A stretch of 6,367 nucleotides of DNA from an uncultured Pirellulaceae bacterium (lineage in GTDB: Bacteria > Planctomycetota > Planctomycetia > Pirellulales > Pirellulaceae), in assembly GCA_947258905.1 (NCBI GenBank), contig CAMYKF010000080.1, positions 1 through 6,367 of the forward strand, written 5' to 3'. The notes beneath the pieces were generated by a model. The model saw nothing but the letters and a program-made list of their open reading frames with translations, was not told the origin of the DNA and did not search any database. This document shows, piece after piece, positions 1-5,798 of the stretch (positions are counted from its first letter, which is position 1; each line of letters opens with the position of its first letter). Position numbers and translations under genes: made by a program.

Positions 1-1171
1 CCTGCTCGTTCAGCACATTCACAAAGTTGTTGAAGAATGACGGATAAAACCGCTGCCCGTTATCGGACATGATAAAATTCGAATCCTTGCCTTCGATCCG
101 CGTGATTACGAATCGCTCATCGCCACGCTCGTCGCGCACGAACTGCACGTCCGCAATGTCTTTCATCCTGTAGCGAATGAACGGGAAGTCACGGGTCCGC
201 AAACTGGTGACGACCATTTCCGGCTGGCCCGCCTCATTGGGCTCCGTCTCGACATAGGCGGCGTTGGCGAAAATCTCCAGGCCCCCCCCGGTCTCGTGCG
301 CGATCTCGCCCAGCTCGACCGAACCATAGGAGTCCTCGACCTGGCTGCGTGAAAATACGTCGGCAATGTTCGTCCGTTGGCAGTCAAAAAACGTCTCGCC
401 ACTGACATTGATCAAAGGAGGATGATGCTGCAGCGGCAAATCAAACCGCCGAATCGTGTGCGCGATCATGTTCAGCGGTGACGGAAACACCAGCCACAAT
501 TTGGGCTTGTACCGGTTGAGGTCGTCAACGAGTTCGCGCACGGTTTGTTCGTTGATGTGGTCGAACAGGTGGTAGCGGAATCCGGTAATCTTGCTGTAAC
601 GATTGAACTTGACCATATCGTCGATGTTGTAGGTATTTCGCGGATAGAAGATCAGCATCCGCTCGCCGGGCCGCCACCCCATGCGATACCAGCATTTGAA
701 AAATGTAAACAACATCGAAAACATGTGATGTTTGGTCATGTACACGACCAGGGGCAAGGCAGTCGATCCGCCGGTCGCCATCGGCATCAGATAATCGCCC
801 TTGCGCAGACGTTTCAGGGATTCGATCGGTCGTCCTTCAACCCGCAGCTCTTTGGTCGCCGGATCGACCTGGGCCCAGTCGCCCGACATAACGGACTGTC
901 CGGCTTGCGCATAATCGTCCTTGGTTAGCGCCGGGAGCTGCGCGTAGTTGGCAAAAAATGTGGCGTCATCAACGTCGCGATTGTCAGCCAGAAACGCCGT
1001 GAACTTGCCCTGAAAAAACGGATTGTTGCGATCCACAAACGTGAGCAGCTCGGTCAACTCGTGCCGCATACCGGATTTGACATTGGTCAAACGGTCTTCC
1101 ACCACCACTTCCTGATACAGCGGTTTGACTCCCACCAGTCGAAACAGCATGCGATAGAGCCATTTGCCCAT
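1..1171 (-). CDS. CapK/PaaK-like adenylate-forming enzyme (phenylacetate-CoA ligase-like), C-terminus cut by window edge
   Basis: The minus-strand frame is open from an ATG at 1171 to the window edge, giving 390 codons without a stop; the missing part should carry the small C-terminal domain. Motifs fit the CapK/PaaK branch of the ANL adenylate-forming superfamily: a P-loop-like ATGGST at residues 132-137, SGETFFD at 257-263, the aromatic/acid motif YGSVE at 282-286, TSL at 322-324, RYRMKDI at 333-339 with the expected Asp338, and RIEGKDS at 358-364, where the family usually has Gly-Arg and this has Gly-Lys. These enzymes activate a carboxylate with ATP to an acyl-adenylate, often then passing it to CoA; the substrate cannot be read here. 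No signal peptide is seen, so it is probably cytoplasmic. The start is supported by GAGGTG at 1183-1188, 11 nt upstream, and by an in-frame TGA at 1187-1189; a GTG at 1178-1180 is too close to that ribosome site. Family call is firm, exact function unknown. Confidence 0.85.
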   Translation of the reverse strand, partial: MGKWLYRMLFRLVGVKPLYQEVVVEDRLTNVKSGMRHELTELLTFVDRNNPFFQGKFTAFLADNRDVDDATFFANYAQLPALTKDDYAQAGQSVMSGDWAQVDPATKELRVEGRPIESLKRLRKGDYLMPMATGGSTALPLVVYMTKHHMFSMLFTFFKCWYRMGWRPGERMLIFYPRNTYNIDDMVKFNRYSKITGFRYHLFDHINEQTVRELVDDLNRYKPKLWLVFPSPLNMIAHTIRRFDLPLQHHPPLINVSGETFFDCQRTNIADVFSRSQVEDSYGSVELGEIAHETGGGLEIFANAAYVETEPNEAGQPEMVVTSLRTRDFPFIRYRMKDIADVQFVRDERGDERFVITRIEGKDSNFIMSDNGQRFYPSFFNNFVNVLNEQ

Positions 1172-1182
1172 GACTTGCACTT

Positions 1183-1188
1183 CACCTC
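1183..1188 (-). promoter_or_regulatory. Ribosome binding site of the CapK-like gene
   Basis: GAGGTG on the minus strand lies 11 nt before the ATG at 1171 and only 2 nt before an alternative in-frame GTG at 1178-1180. The spacing favours the ATG. The in-frame TGA that overlaps the start of this site rules out any longer N-terminus. Confidence 0.5.
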
Positions 1189-1213
1189 ACCGAGATACCG
1201 AATTGAATCCGGT

Positions 1214-1219
1214 TTTATA
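1214..1219 (-). promoter_or_regulatory. Possible -10 element (TATAAA) before the CapK-like gene
   Basis: A TATAAA on the minus strand lies about 43 nt upstream of the ATG at 1171, inside an AT-rich patch with short inverted arms (GGTTT / AAACC). I found no good -35 hexamer at 16-18 nt, so this is only a candidate. If real, it would let the CapK-like gene be expressed apart from the sigma factor and kinase. Confidence 0.2.
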
Positions 1220-1274
1220 AACCATTGGCGGGCAAAGTTCGATAGGCAACGTGATGACAATAGCTCGATGCAAG

Positions 1275-1304
1275 AGCGAGGGATGAAAAGGTTCACCCCT
1301 TGCT
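1275..1304. repeat. Imperfect hairpin in the kinase / CapK-like intergenic gap
   Basis: This 30-nt segment folds almost end to end. On the plus strand the arms are AGCGAGGG (1275-1282) and CCCTTGCT (1297-1304), with one G-T wobble. Inside them an A/C mismatch is followed by a 4-bp stem TGAA/TTCA closed by an AAGG loop. Read from the minus strand, the A/C mismatch becomes a G-U pair and the wobble becomes an A-C mismatch, so 12 of 13 positions still pair. No T-run follows on either strand, so it is not a classical intrinsic terminator. It could be a dispersed intergenic repeat, an RNA-processing or stabilising structure, or a factor-dependent termination site. Confidence 0.55.
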
Positions 1305-1311
1305 GGCGCTG

Positions 1312-1336
1312 CGGGCTATTGTACGAGTCGGGCTAT
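1312..1336. repeat. Short direct repeat CGGGCTAT at the kinase stop codon
   Basis: CGGGCTAT occurs at 1312-1319 and again at 1329-1336, a period of 17 bp. The second copy contains the kinase stop (CTA on the plus strand at 1333-1335). Together with the hairpin just beyond it at 1275-1304, this suggests a compound intergenic element abutting the 3' end of the kinase gene. Two 8-mers this close could also be chance. Confidence 0.35.
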
Positions 1337-4266
1337 CTTCCCTTGGCGGACCGCCGCCGGTCGGTCCCCGGTCGAGGTTGTCGCGGGCCAAGGGAACGAG
1401 CCTTGTCGGCAGCCTCACGCGCCGCATCTCGCTCGCCCAATCGGTCAAGTACGCGGGACAGCATCGTGTACTGTCGCTCCAGCAGAGCATTACGCATCGA
1501 CAAGCGGAGTCGATTCAGCGGCAGGACTTCGAGCCGTCTGATCGATTCACCGAGCACAATCCGGGCCTCGCCATACCGCTTCTCCTGAAACAGGACTTCG
1601 GCCAGTTCCAGGGACAGCCGTTGTACTCTGGATTGAATCAGCGTATTGCGGCGCGCTTGCGTGGCGACGGTCGCCAGGGCCGTCAGGGCGTTTTTCCAGT
1701 GCTCGATCGCCTGGTCAATCTCACCGGCATCACGTCGCAATTGCCCCAGCTGGTAATTGATTTCTGCATCCAGCTGGGCGTAGTCGGCGTTGCGAGGAAA
1801 TGATTTCCGCAGATCTGAACTGATCGCGTGAGCGCGGGACAGTTCTTCCAGACTGGAATCGGCGTCTTCACCAATGGGCATGGCGTACACCTGAGCCAGC
1901 AAGGCCTGGTAGTCGGGATTGTCGGGCGATTGTCGGGTCAGCAGCGACAGGTCGTCGACGGCGGTGTCTTTGGAAGCCAGGCTGGCGGACTGGTCCTGCG
2001 CCCAGAATTGCAGCTCGGCCAATCTCACATGACTTTTGGCCCGCTCCAGCCGGTACTCAGGCAAATCGCCATGCGTCGCCATAAGTTGTTCGAGCAGCGT
2101 GATTGCCTGCTGAACCAGTGCCATGTTGGCCATGCCCGCTTCTCGATACTGGCGTTCTGCCCGATTGCGATATCCCATTCCGCGCGGGCGTCGGCGTGGC
2201 TGGTCGTCGGCCGCTGCATCGCGATCCCACATTAACGCTTCGGCGGTAGCGAACGGTACGGCCGATCCCATCAGGTTCAAGGTTCGCACCAGTTCCAGTT
2301 GCACATCTGGATGTTCGGCGTCAGCGGATTGTTGCAGCGCGGTTTGCGTTCTCTGAAAAATCCGATTGGCCGCTCGAATGTCTCCGTACTTCACCGTCAA
2401 CACGCCCAGTTCGTTCATGGTCTGGGTGCGTTCGACGAGCGTGGAAACCTGCGGATCGAGCTTGAGCAATTCACGATACAGTCTTTCCGCCCGTCCGTAG
2501 GCCTGTCGGGCATCGGGAAACTTGCCGACAAGGTGATAAATATTGGCCACGCGACGAAAGGCCTGCGCGGCTTCGTATTTCAGCTCGGTGTTTTCCGAAT
2601 TCTGTTCGGCGAATCGCTCAAAGAATACCAGCATCCCCTCGAGGAACTCGGCATCCTCCTCGGAGATCGTCGTTTCAATACCGCTGAGTTCGCGGAATCC
2701 GTCAAACGAGAACCCATCGCGTTTGCCGGTCCCTCGCAGCACCATTTGGGTAAACATTTCGTCGAACATTTCCAGGGATAGATCGACGTTGGCTTCGGCA
2801 CGCTCGTACTGTTCACGGTACTTGTCTGCATTTTTTTCGGCCAGTTCGCGAGCGGCCCGTGTTTTGAGTTGCTCGTCGGTCAACAAACGGTGTTGTTCGG
2901 ACAGCTTGTTCAGCGATCGTGAGCTAACCACAAATCCAATGGTGGCCACCACGGCGACCAGAGCCACCAGTGCGGCCGAGACGGCTTGCCACGGATTGCG
3001 GCGACTCCACAACCAGGCTCGTTTGGGCAGCGAAGCCCGCTGGGCGGAGATGGGTCGATCTTCCAGAAACGCATGCACGTCGTCACGAAGTTCCCCTGCG
3101 CTCCGGTAGCGTCGCTGGGGTTCCCGGGCAACCGCTTTTTCAATAATCGTGGAAAGGTCGCGAGGGACACGCGTGTCAATCTTTCTGGCCGGCGGTGGCG
3201 ACGTTGTGGTCACACGACGCAACACTTCGGCGGCTGCGCCCTCGTGATAAGCCGGTTGCAGCGTCACCAGTTCGTACAACGTCAGACCCAGACAATACGT
3301 TTCGCTGGGTACGTCGTAGCGACCACTGAACGATTCGGGAGCCATGTACCGGGGCGTGCCAATGATGTCACCAGCACTGGTCATCGTGTGGTTGGCGATG
3401 TTTTTTACCAGTCCGAAATCCGTGAGCCAAACTCGACCACTGGAATCCAGCAGCAGATTGCCGGGTTTGATATCGCGATGCATCACTCCCTGACGATGGG
3501 AATAGTCCAGTGCGTCAGCAACATCCGCAATGATTTGTGCCGCCCAGCGATAACGATCGGCATCGTCGGGCACGCCAGCCAGGCGGTCTGCAGAGTGCCT
3601 TGATCCGGCCCCGGCATCCCCTGACATTTCAAATTCGTGTTCGTCATCGGATTCCGGCGCCGAGGTCATCTCCATCGTCTGACCGATCAATGTGGCGTTG
3701 GCAGGTTTGCCGGTACCCGCCTTGATGGACCGCACAATCTGGTCCAATCCGCAGCCATCGACGAACTCCATCACGTAATAGTGATAGCCATCGCTGTGTC
3801 CGACGCCGAAGACGCTGACGATGTTGTTATGGTGCAAACGCGCGGCGGCCTGGGCTTCGCGTGTAAAGCGTTTGATGTTCTTTTCGTCACGCAACAGCCG
3901 TTCCGGCAGGACCTTGATCGCCACGTGCCGGCCCAGCGATTCGTGCACCGCTTCCAGCACAATGCCCATCCCGCCACGACCCAGTTCACGAATGATGCGG
4001 TAATCGCCCAGCCGCTCCATATCAATGACTTCATGGCGACGCCTCGAACTGCCGCCGACCAGCGAACTGGTTTCCAGTTTTAGCCCTTCAATCATCGCCA
4101 CCGACGACAACAGTTCATGCAGCTCATCCCCCAGTTGCGGATACTGTCGTTGATACTCTGCAATCGAAGGAGCGTGGCCATCGCGCACTTGTGCCGTGAA
4201 CTTCTCGACCAACTGGTCCAGCAAATCGTCTTTGGCTTTTCCGGCATGAGCCGGCTGGTCATTCAC
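1333..4266 (-). CDS. Large membrane Ser/Thr protein kinase with TPR-like C-terminal half
   Basis: 977 residues, GTG start. Residues 1-60 match the N-terminal segment common in planctomycete kinases (PSIAEYQRQYPQLGDEL). The kinase domain spans about 88-400: glycine loop GRGGMG 96-101, VAIK with Lys118, helix-C Glu137, HRDIKPGN 263-270 with catalytic Asp265, DFG 283-285, GTPRYMAPE 303-311 and RRY 385-387. All catalytic residues are present, so it should phosphorylate Ser/Thr. An acidic variable insert sits at about 183-236. The usual Asp of the DxYSLG motif is Glu322 (SETYCLG). One membrane helix follows at about 425-447, then a probable coiled coil (455-495) and helical TPR-like repeats near 565-605, 838-865, 883-915 and 931-960, predicted outside the cytoplasm. 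AGGG at 4276-4279 lies 9 nt before the GTG, which overlaps the sigma-factor stop, implying translational coupling. Ligand and substrates are unknown. Confidence 0.93.
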   Translation of the reverse strand: MNDQPAHAGKAKDDLLDQLVEKFTAQVRDGHAPSIAEYQRQYPQLGDELHELLSSVAMIEGLKLETSSLVGGSSRRRHEVIDMERLGDYRIIRELGRGGMGIVLEAVHESLGRHVAIKVLPERLLRDEKNIKRFTREAQAAARLHHNNIVSVFGVGHSDGYHYYVMEFVDGCGLDQIVRSIKAGTGKPANATLIGQTMEMTSAPESDDEHEFEMSGDAGAGSRHSADRLAGVPDDADRYRWAAQIIADVADALDYSHRQGVMHRDIKPGNLLLDSSGRVWLTDFGLVKNIANHTMTSAGDIIGTPRYMAPESFSGRYDVPSETYCLGLTLYELVTLQPAYHEGAAAEVLRRVTTTSPPPARKIDTRVPRDLSTIIEKAVAREPQRRYRSAGELRDDVHAFLEDRPISAQRASLPKRAWLWSRRNPWQAVSAALVALVAVVATIGFVVSSRSLNKLSEQHRLLTDEQLKTRAARELAEKNADKYREQYERAEANVDLSLEMFDEMFTQMVLRGTGKRDGFSFDGFRELSGIETTISEEDAEFLEGMLVFFERFAEQNSENTELKYEAAQAFRRVANIYHLVGKFPDARQAYGRAERLYRELLKLDPQVSTLVERTQTMNELGVLTVKYGDIRAANRIFQRTQTALQQSADAEHPDVQLELVRTLNLMGSAVPFATAEALMWDRDAAADDQPRRRPRGMGYRNRAERQYREAGMANMALVQQAITLLEQLMATHGDLPEYRLERAKSHVRLAELQFWAQDQSASLASKDTAVDDLSLLTRQSPDNPDYQALLAQVYAMPIGEDADSSLEELSRAHAISSDLRKSFPRNADYAQLDAEINYQLGQLRRDAGEIDQAIEHWKNALTALATVATQARRNTLIQSRVQRLSLELAEVLFQEKRYGEARIVLGESIRRLEVLPLNRLRLSMRNALLERQYTMLSRVLDRLGERDAAREAADKARSLGPRQPRPGTDRRRSAKGR
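1338..1396. repeat. Nested inverted repeats in the 3' end of the kinase gene
   Basis: TTCCCTTGGC (1338-1347) and GCCAAGGGAA (1387-1396) are exact 10-bp reverse complements. Between them is a second perfect 6-bp pair, GGACCG (1348-1353) and CGGTCC (1362-1367), with an alternative overlapping pairing GACCG/CGGTC. The segment encodes the last 20 or so residues of the kinase, a Pro/Arg-rich tail that looks unconstrained. It may act as a 3'-end RNA structure or be a small repeat element that supplied the tail. Confidence 0.45.
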
Positions 4267-4907
4267 GCCTGATCGCCCTGCATACTGTCAAAGATTTGTC
4301 TCATGCGTTTCAGTGCCCGCAAATACCGTTTGCTTGCCGCCGAAGGCTCGATACCGAGAATTTCCGCCGTCTCGATATTGGAGAGTTCTTCGAAATGTCG
4401 CAAGGCAATTACTTCGCGATCCACGTCATTCATTTCTTCCAGGGCAAGTTGCAGCGTTTCGATTTGTTCGGCCCGTTCCAGCAACTGGCTGGCCGAAGTC
4501 ATCTGTCCCACCAGATGCGCGGCCATAGCGATCGACGTCTGACCTGTGTTGGCCCGGTGAATGAACCGTTCCCTGCGCACATCGCGTTTGCCAGCCGAAA
4601 AATGCTGGCGATGAATGTCGATCAGGTTTTGATGCAATTCGGTGCGCAGCCAGACGAAAAAAGGCACCTCCGGATTTTCCAGATAGCGATCGATGCGCTT
4701 GGCTGCCCGCACATACGTTTCCTGAATCACATCCGATTCCGAGACGCGACCGCGCAACCGGTAATCCAGCCGAAACTTGACAATGCGTTGCAGCCGTTGC
4801 TTGACCTGCTGGAAAAACCGCGCAAAGCATTCATCCCGGTCAGCGTTCAGGCAAGCCAGCAGCTCCAGCTGTTCTGGCAGATCGCGGTTCGTCGAACTTG
4901 TTTCCAT
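4263..4907 (-). CDS. ECF-type RNA polymerase sigma-70 factor
   Basis: 214 residues from the ATG at 4907. Region 2 covers about residues 25-105, with the core-binding motif ESDVIQETYVRAAKR (57-71) and PFFVWLRTELHQNLIDIHR (82-100). A linker of about 45 residues follows, longer than in many ECF factors. Region 4 is about 148-205, with EVIALRHFEELSNIETAEIL (165-184) leading into the recognition helix SAASKRYLRALKRM (189-202). It should direct RNA polymerase to a dedicated promoter set. The open frame continues upstream to 5297, but that part would overlap the divergent EF-hand gene and has no domain-like sequence, so the first Met of the conserved part was chosen. No good ribosome site precedes it (AAAGAG ends 1 nt from the ATG). 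Its stop overlaps the kinase start as GTGA. It resembles the planctomycete ECF groups linked to kinases (ECF-STK); the exact group needs a profile search. Confidence 0.92.
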   Translation of the reverse strand: METSSTNRDLPEQLELLACLNADRDECFARFFQQVKQRLQRIVKFRLDYRLRGRVSESDVIQETYVRAAKRIDRYLENPEVPFFVWLRTELHQNLIDIHRQHFSAGKRDVRRERFIHRANTGQTSIAMAAHLVGQMTSASQLLERAEQIETLQLALEEMNDVDREVIALRHFEELSNIETAEILGIEPSAASKRYLRALKRMRQIFDSMQGDQA

Positions 4908-4978
4908 ACTCTTTAAACACGGAACTGGAGGGAACGGGATCGAGCCATTTGCAGGAATTTCGGCTGGCCTCAAAGCGT

Positions 4979-5006
4979 TATCTATCAACAGCTTACAACC
5001 TGCCAA
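4979..5006 (-). promoter_or_regulatory. Candidate sigma-70-like promoter of the sigma factor-kinase operon
   Basis: On the minus strand TTGGCA (5001-5006) and TAGATA (4979-4984) are separated by 16 bp, matching the -35/-10 consensus at 4 of 6 and 4 of 6 positions. The -10 lies about 72 nt upstream of the sigma-factor ATG, leaving a leader of roughly 65 nt. Planctomycete promoters are poorly defined, so this is tentative. Confidence 0.35.
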
Positions 5007-5063
5007 CCACGGAAAACGCGGTTTTTCTCGCTTTTTGAGCTTTTCCTGTCCTCCATGGATTCG

Positions 5064-5091
5064 TTGACCGTGTTGAATCATGAGGCAGAAT
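5064..5091 (+). promoter_or_regulatory. Candidate sigma-70-like promoter of the EF-hand/cytochrome genes
   Basis: TTGACC (5064-5069, 5 of 6 to consensus) is followed after 16 bp by CAGAAT (5086-5091, 4 of 6). Transcription would begin near 5098, about 20 nt before the ATG at 5119, so the leader is just long enough to hold the AGGGAG ribosome site. That placement also favours 5119 over the upstream ATG at 5080, which lies inside the promoter. Confidence 0.4.
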
Positions 5092-5107
5092 TCACAAGGA
5101 CAACCAC

Positions 5108-5113
5108 AGGGAG
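5108..5113 (+). promoter_or_regulatory. Ribosome binding site of the EF-hand gene
   Basis: AGGGAG lies 5 nt before the ATG at 5119. It decides the start: the longer frame beginning at 5080 would put 13 polar residues in front of the signal peptide and has no comparable site. Confidence 0.6.
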
Positions 5114-5118
5114 CAGAT

Positions 5119-5775
5119 ATGCGTTTTATCAAGTTTTGCACGATTTTGACCGCGGCCTTTTGGATCGCCGGCGACGTGGCCGCCCAGGAGCAGGAAGACC
5201 CCGGCCAGCAACAGCAAATGGAACAGGAAGCCGGAAAGAAAAAGGGCCAGCGCCGTGCGGGCCAGGAACGCAGTGGCCGACGCAGACAGCGAGGCAACTT
5301 TGCTCAAATGCTGCGACGTATGGATCGCAACCAGGACCAGATGATTTCCAAAGACGAAGCACCCGAGCGGATGCTCGGCCGCTGGGACCAGATGGATACC
5401 AACGGCGACGAGGTGCTCGATCAGCAGGAAATTCGAGCCCTCATCCAGCGAATAAACGAGATGGCCAGAGAAGGTCGCGGTATGGGCAAAGGCAAGGGTG
5501 AAGGCAAAGGCAAGGGACGCGGCGGTAACCTGATGCAGATGTTCGACAAGAACGGAGATCAGCAGATTTCCAAAGACGAAGTTCCCGAGCGCATGCAAAA
5601 CAACTGGGATCGCATGGACCAAAACGGCGATGGCGTACTGGACCAGCAGGAAGTCACCGCCATCCAGCAACGCATGCGTGACCGCGAGCAGGGCAAGGGC
5701 AAGAAAGAAGAAGGCGAACCGCGTGGCGGTGTGAAGCCCAAACGACCCGGCAGCGGCGGCGGTCAGGATTCGTAA
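5119..5775 (+). CDS. Exported calcium-binding-type protein with four EF-hands
   Basis: 218 residues. A signal peptide covers about 1-22 (positive start, hydrophobic core, VAA before Gln23), so the protein is exported. A Gln/Lys/Arg-rich stretch (24-60) precedes two EF-hand pairs. The 12-residue loops are 69-80, 93-104, 143-154 and 167-178; each has acidic or Asn ligands at positions 1, 3 and 5 and the bidentate Glu at 12, so all four could bind Ca2+. Only the fourth has the usual Gly at loop position 6; loops 1 and 3 have Gln and loop 2 has Glu. The pairs are an internal duplication offset by exactly 74 residues, joined by a Gly/Lys-rich linker (about 120-136), and the tail is Gly/Lys/Pro-rich. 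Planctomycete genomes often encode such EF-hand proteins beside PSCyt1-type cytochrome genes, as here (85-bp gap, same strand). It may bind or buffer metal, or scaffold exported partners; the partner is unknown. Confidence 0.88.
   Translation: MRFIKFCTILTAAFWIAGDVAAQEQEDPGQQQQMEQEAGKKKGQRRAGQERSGRRRQRGNFAQMLRRMDRNQDQMISKDEAPERMLGRWDQMDTNGDEVLDQQEIRALIQRINEMAREGRGMGKGKGEGKGKGRGGNLMQMFDKNGDQQISKDEVPERMQNNWDRMDQNGDGVLDQQEVTAIQQRMRDREQGKGKKEEGEPRGGVKPKRPGSGGGQDS
5308..5664 (+). repeat. Internal duplication of an EF-hand pair (222-bp period)
   Basis: Segments of about 135 bp at 5308-5442 and 5530-5664 encode matching EF-hand pairs. Landmarks recur exactly 222 bp apart, including an identical 16-nt run starting at 5344 and 5566 (ATTTCCAAAGACGAAG). 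The encoded SKDE, PERM and DQQE motifs are shared, while the residues between them have diverged. This is an in-gene duplication old enough to have drifted. Confidence 0.8.
5485..5516 (+). repeat. Gly-Lys-coding tandem repeat in the EF-hand linker
   Basis: The 14-mer GGCAAAGGCAAGGG occurs at 5485-5498 and 5503-5516, an 18-bp period that encodes six-residue GKGKG-type units. It forms the flexible, strongly basic linker between the two EF-hand pairs and is a likely site of length change between strains by slippage. Confidence 0.7.
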
Positions 5776-5798
5776 AAGTAAAAAGACAAGGAACAATA

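Larger units (their letters stand above)
4908..5118. other. Divergent intergenic region between sigma factor and EF-hand gene
   Basis: These 211 bp hold no gene I can support and must carry promoters in both directions. I see one sigma-70-like candidate per strand (4979-5006 minus, 5064-5091 plus). There is also an AT-rich stretch at about 5010-5045 with short inverted arms (AAAAC GCG GTTTT) and runs of T, and GGAAC occurs twice 10 bp apart at 4921-4935. No convincing operator palindrome was found. Confidence 0.6.

Noticed and set aside
545..928. Plus-strand open frame of 127 codons inside the CapK-like gene
   Set aside because: It lies wholly antisense to a frame carrying conserved adenylate-forming motifs and shows no domain features.
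1061..1803. Overlapping plus-strand frames across the kinase 3' end and the gap
   Set aside because: They cross the end of the CapK-like gene, the gap and the kinase antisense strand, and their sequences resemble no family.
2025..3179. Several minus- and plus-strand frames of 60-190 codons within the kinase gene
   Set aside because: All are alternate frames of the 977-residue kinase, which has a complete domain order.
4921..4935. Two GGAAC pentamers 10 bp apart, like an ECF -35 element
   Set aside because: They face the EF-hand gene but sit about 190 bp from its start, and I found no matching -10 motif at 16-17 bp. Such short motifs arise by chance.
5010..5045. AT-rich hairpin-like sequence (AAAAC GCG GTTTT) with T-runs, terminator-like on the plus strand
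   Set aside because: No plus-strand gene lies upstream that it could terminate, the stem is only 5 bp, and it lies within a divergent promoter region.
4908..5297. N-terminal extension of the sigma-factor frame by 130 codons
   Set aside because: It would overlap the divergent EF-hand gene, its first part is a Cys/Trp/Ser-rich shadow of that gene, and the conserved sigma region begins just after the Met at 4907.
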